NCBI RefSeq assembly: GCF_030272615.1
Contig: NC_081408.1
Coordinates: 203,941,113 to 204,005,112, forward strand
Direction: 5' to 3'
Origin: Cryptomeria japonica
Lineage: Eukaryota > Streptophyta > Pinopsida > Cupressales > Cupressaceae
Length of the DNA stretch: 64,000 bases
The position numbers and the translations under genes are program-made. Numbering within the stretch: the first letter of the stretch is position 1; every line of letters begins with the position of its first letter. The notes below the pieces were generated by a model. It saw only the letters and a list, made by a program, of their open reading frames with translations. It had not been told where the DNA came from and did no database searches. This document shows positions 60,331 to 64,000 of the stretch, in pieces.

Positions 60331-61270
60331 ATAGTGAATTGAAGATCTACCAAGGGCTTCTCTAGAGACACAAGAGAGGGAACACATCCCATCGCATCAA
60401 CATGTCGATTATATTTTCAAGGGACATGCTCCATGGTATAAGAATCATTTTTTTGCAACAAGGATAAAGCTAGATCTTTATATTGTGATAATTAGTCCTG
60501 CTTAGCTTGATAAAATCTTGTCACTCATCTTATGATTAATTAAGAATCTCCATAAATATGTAGATGTTTCACATTCAACTCCAAATCTTCCTTAATTCAA
60601 ACTATAAGAGCTTCATATTTAGCAATGTTGTTGGTACATAAGAAATTGAGACGATATGATAAGGAATAGGCTTCCTTTTAGGAGAGATTAAGACCAGCCT
60701 TGACCTTGATCTTGTACGACACTTAGAGCCATCAAAGTACAATCCCCAAGCCTCATCAACCTCAATGGAAAGAATTTATTCATCGGGAAAAGACTCTAGA
60801 TTAGGTAGGGAGATGGGTGAAGGACCATCAACTAAGTGATCGGTGAACGCTTGACCCTTTATTGCCTTTTGTGAGACAAAATTAAGGTCAAACTCTATCA
60901 ACATCATAACCCACTTAGTTAAGCATACAAAAAGATTAGTTTTGGAGAAAAGATTCTTAAGATGATCAAATTTAATGATAACATGGATATCAACATTCAA
61001 GAGATAATGCCTCAACTTCTAAGTTACAAAAACTAAGGCAATGCATTGTCGTTGTATTATAGAATATCAGACTGCATAATCAAGTAGAGTGCGGCTTATG
61101 TAATAAACCGGGCATTCTCTACCATCCTTATCACATTGTGCCAATAAGGCTACAAGAACTTGAGTGGAAGTAGCAGCGTACAAAAGAAAAGGCTTAGTAG
61201 GATCAGGAGGTTGAAAAAAAGGAGGATTGGCCAAATAGTTTTTTAGGTCTTCAAATGCTTCAGGACAATC
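60331..61270 (-). pseudogene. G4 RNase H pair
   Basis: First domain: Y-Y-I-S-R-T-L near 61110, L-R-H-Y-L-L-N-V (61015 on), T-K-W-V-M-M-L-I-E-F-D and Q-K-A-I-K-G-Q. Second (aRH) domain: L-Y-F-D-G-S-K near 60740, followed by text with many stops and frame changes to about 60330. This confirms that G4 too has the dual RNase H of the Tat clade. Confidence 0.8.
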
Positions 61271-61926
61271 CTCATTCCATTGAAAAGTGATATTCTTTTT
61301 AAGAAACTATGTGAAGGGAAAGGTATGATCCACAAGCTGAGAGATGAACCTATGAATAGCTTGGATCTTTCCATTGAAACTTTTTAGTTGAGAAACATTC
61401 TTAGGAGGTGGAATGTTAACAATAGCATTTATCTTCTTCATAGCCACCTCAATGCCACGATATCAAACTATGAATCCTAATAGTTTTCCACTATCCACAC
61501 CAAAAACACATTTTCAGGGATTCAAACGCATCTTGTACTTATGAATTCTCTCAAATATTTGACAAAGGATCTTAACATGATTTGTAAAAAGGATGGATTT
61601 GGCTAAGATGTCATCAACATAGTCCTTTAAGGTCTTATGCATATAATCATGGAAGATGAGAGTCATAGCATGCTGATAGGTTGTGCCTGCATTTTTTAAT
61701 CCAAAAGGAATCACAATCCAACAAAACATACCCCAAGGAGTGGTGAAAGAAGTTTTGCATTGATCTTGGGGATTGATGAAGATTTAATTATATCCTAAGA
61801 AACCATCCATAAAGGATAGTAAAGCATTCCTTGCTACTAAATCCACTATCATATAAATATTCGAGAGGGGAAAATTATCCTTTAAAGAGCCCTTATTCAA
61901 ATCACAAAACTCAGTAGACATCCTTG
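61271..61926 (-). pseudogene. G4 reverse transcriptase, cut by G5
   Basis: From the right: F-C-D-L-N-K-G (61915-61895), L-S-F-M-D-G-F-L-G-Y-N near 61810, I-P-F-G-L-K-N-A-G near 61710, catalytic Y-V-D-D-I-L near 61625 and K-M-R-L-N-P at 61514. The text ends exactly at the G5 LTR edge (61927). The expected upstream RT fingers would lie beyond G5, outside the window. Confidence 0.9.
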
Positions 61927-64000
61927 TGTAGGGAAAAAAGTGAGACTAATTATGGAAACCCTAATCCCACTCTCATACACACTCATGCAATACAGAAGAG
62001 CCTAGGGAGGTAACGCACGTCAGCTAATTATCATAAGAAAGAGAGAGTCATGGATTACCTCTTAGGTTTTCTATTCCTTTGTTGTAAATGAGAGAGAGGA
62101 AAGATGCAAAATGCAATCTAACCTAGAAAGAAAGTAAGAAAACAAATCCTAATATGAGAATGCAAATCAAAGAACAACTAATACATTGATGAAAAGTATA
62201 GATCAAAAGGAAAAATCAGAGGTGCACCTGTGTCTAAAATATAGGAAGAAATATCTAGGACCAAGGTGCCACGCCACTATCCTGATTTTGCAATTCTAGA
62301 ACTGCAACTAACAGGAGGGATTGTGTGACCTGTGGATTTCTATTCTACCAAGTCTTGCTAATAGAGGGCAAGACCAGAGCACCACTCCCCTATCCTTGAA
62401 ATGTTTTATGCACTTCTGAAGTTTCTGAATGATGTGGATGCCTGTTCCAGATTTGTACCTACTTCTAGATTCCTATTTCTATACCTGCAATCTAAAAGGG
62501 GAAGGTTTGGGGTGGTTCTATAAGGTTTTGTCATAGTCAAACCTCCATGTTGGTGATTTCTACCTCCATGAATAGTCGATAATGTATTGAAAAATGTGTG
62601 TGCAAGAACCTTGTGTATATGCAAGATCCTAGGAATGAAAGTAAACAACCTAGAGAAACCCTAAAGAGTAAACCCTAATTGCTTATAATTGACAAAGTAA
62701 ATGATCCACAATGCAAAGTGATCTAAATCATGAATATGAATCAAAATGAAGCATATGCAAAAATCTGAAAACAACATGAAACCATACCCAAGCCCAAGGG
62801 TGAGGTATAAGCCAAACGTCAGTCGGTGATCTCCTACTGTTATTCTACATCTACAAAAGCCCCCAATTGATAAAATGACGCTTGATGAATGTTGGATGTT
62901 GTTGAAGACTTCAAAGATCTACTCTTTCACTACAAAGAAGGCTCTAATAATCCCAAAAAACCTGCTCTTAGATTCTTAGAAAAAGACCCCTTCAAATGAA
63001 GAAACAGAGCTCTTAAGTATGAAACCCTAGATCTTAATTCCATGTTTAAGCCGACCTAGGATTTGAATTTCCTGTTGATATTTTTGGGTTAAGAAATATC
63101 ACATCATAGGATTGTGCTCTCAAAATTTCAAGATAAAAGCCATGAGCCATGTGCATTCCCACCACGGTCTGACCAAATTTTCACTGAATTTTCAGGGCTA
63201 TTAAATATGATGATATTAGATTGCATCCCAAAGTTACAATGGATTGCGAGATGTTTTGATATTTGAAATTAGGCCTAAATGGTCAAAATAAGTCATAATT
63301 AGGGTTTATGATTAAATGATTCATTGGAGGAATAATATGAAAAGGGGCACATTTAGAGTAAAGGGCCCAACTTTTTAATGTGTAAAGTGATGACACAAGA
63401 CCTTATATTTAATTAAATTCTTAAAGAAGAATGAAAATTGCAAGATGCAAAACACACTAAGGTGGGTGCTAACCTAAGTGTAAAATTGTACCACCTTAGC
63501 AAGGGTGTAAAATTTATGACACTATATTTAGCCCCCACTTTATCATTCATATGACACTACATGCATATGAAAGCTAAAGTATTGGAAAGTAAACATCATT
63601 TGAAAAAGGATATATCCATAAGTTGTCGAATGAAGCCCCTAGTGGTATCTGTAGTACACAGTTAGGAACTACACCCTACAAAACCACATGTTAGATTGGA
63701 AAATCACCTAATGCTTATTAAGGATAGTGATGAAATTTATGGGTAGCTATATGCCCCTCCCTGTTTCGACTTGCTTATTTGTGAGGTGAAATAGGGTAGG
63801 ATGTTTTCCACAATGAATTGTTATAAATATTGTGATAAAAAAAGTTCACAATAAGGCTTGATTAATCATGCAAGCGCATTGTGGAACTAACATAGAGCGA
63901 GAGGGCAAACTCATGATTCCAACACTACTGACAGTGTAAGAATCAAAGCTTCCTAGCTCAAGATATGATAGATTGAAGAAAAAGTGCAGATATTAGGTTT
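61927..64000 (-). mobile_element. G5: 3' end of another element of the G4 LTR family
   Basis: 3' LTR 61927-63526 (about 1600 bp), polypurine tract AAGTGGGGGCTAAA (63527-63541, minus strand) and 460 bp of 3' internal sequence that matches 45721-46210 of G4. It runs off the right edge. Its element-sense start is TATAGTGTCATAAATTTT, one base changed from TGTAG. It inserted into the G4 RT; CCTTG (61922-61926) is the visible half of its target duplication. No coding region is in the visible part. Confidence 0.85.

Larger units (their letters stand above)
44381..61926 (-). mobile_element. G4: Tat-like Ty3/gypsy element broken by three later insertions
   Basis: 3' LTR (44381-45705), polypurine tract, 3' non-coding, antisense PMD gene (46745-47216 and 53886-55469), then pol in reverse: integrase tail (56045-56236), integrase (59235-60330), RNase H (60331-61270) and RT (61271-61926). 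The breaks are N1 in the PMD gene, S1 in the integrase tail and G5 in the RT. Gag, primer site and 5' LTR would lie beyond the right edge. Removing the insertions restores continuity of both the PMD and the integrase text, which proves the nesting order. Confidence 0.85.

Overview
The window looks like nuclear DNA of a seed plant with a very large, repeat-filled genome. A gymnosperm is my best guess. The grounds are AT-rich sequence, wall-to-wall nested LTR retrotransposons of Ty3/gypsy (Tat-like) and Ty1/copia type, plant-type promoter and splice motifs, and no host gene that I can recognise. There are no rRNA, tRNA, bacterial or organellar genes. I use short labels: C1-C3 for copia pieces, G1-G5 for gypsy elements, N1 for a non-autonomous LTR element and S1 for a solo LTR.

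Layout. 1-2440: C1, a decayed copia gag with primer site and LTR (minus). 2441-3486: unassigned sequence ending in a 54-bp tandem repeat. 3487-21117: G1, a complete 17.6-kb Tat-like element (minus) with two 1513-bp LTRs and a near-matching 5-bp target duplication. 21118-22855: flank and a short-unit array. 22856-36977: G2, a related element (plus) with no recognisable 5' LTR. 36985-43261: G3, gag and 5' LTR of another gypsy element (minus); its LTR holds a copia-type LTR (C2). 43280-43600: copia gag tail C3. 44080-44380: TA/TG microsatellite. 44381-61926: G4, a third Tat-like element (minus), broken by three insertions: N1 (47217-53885), S1 (56237-59229, exact 5-bp duplication) and G5 (61927 to the window end).

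How the parts work together. G1, G2 and G4 follow the Ty3/gypsy order gag, aspartic protease, reverse transcriptase, RNase H, a second RNase H of the aRH type, and integrase with a GPF/Y tail. That dual RNase H is the hallmark of the Tat clade. All three also carry a large gene on the opposite strand between integrase and the 3' LTR. It encodes a plant mobile domain (PMD) protein with an acidic stretch, a coiled coil and a Ser/Arg/Pro-rich tail. It converges on pol, and its 5' side holds a short-unit repeat array in every copy. In G4 it contains an intron-like interval; in G2 it has a TATA box and splice-like sites.

N1 has proper LTRs, primer site and polypurine tract but no protease, reverse transcriptase or integrase that I can see. 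It carries a coiled-coil protein with four zinc-knuckle positions and a long reading frame I do not recognise. All coding regions are inactivated. In G1 the damage is almost purely nonsense codons (about 20 in gag-pol, one frameshift), although its LTRs differ by only about 2%.
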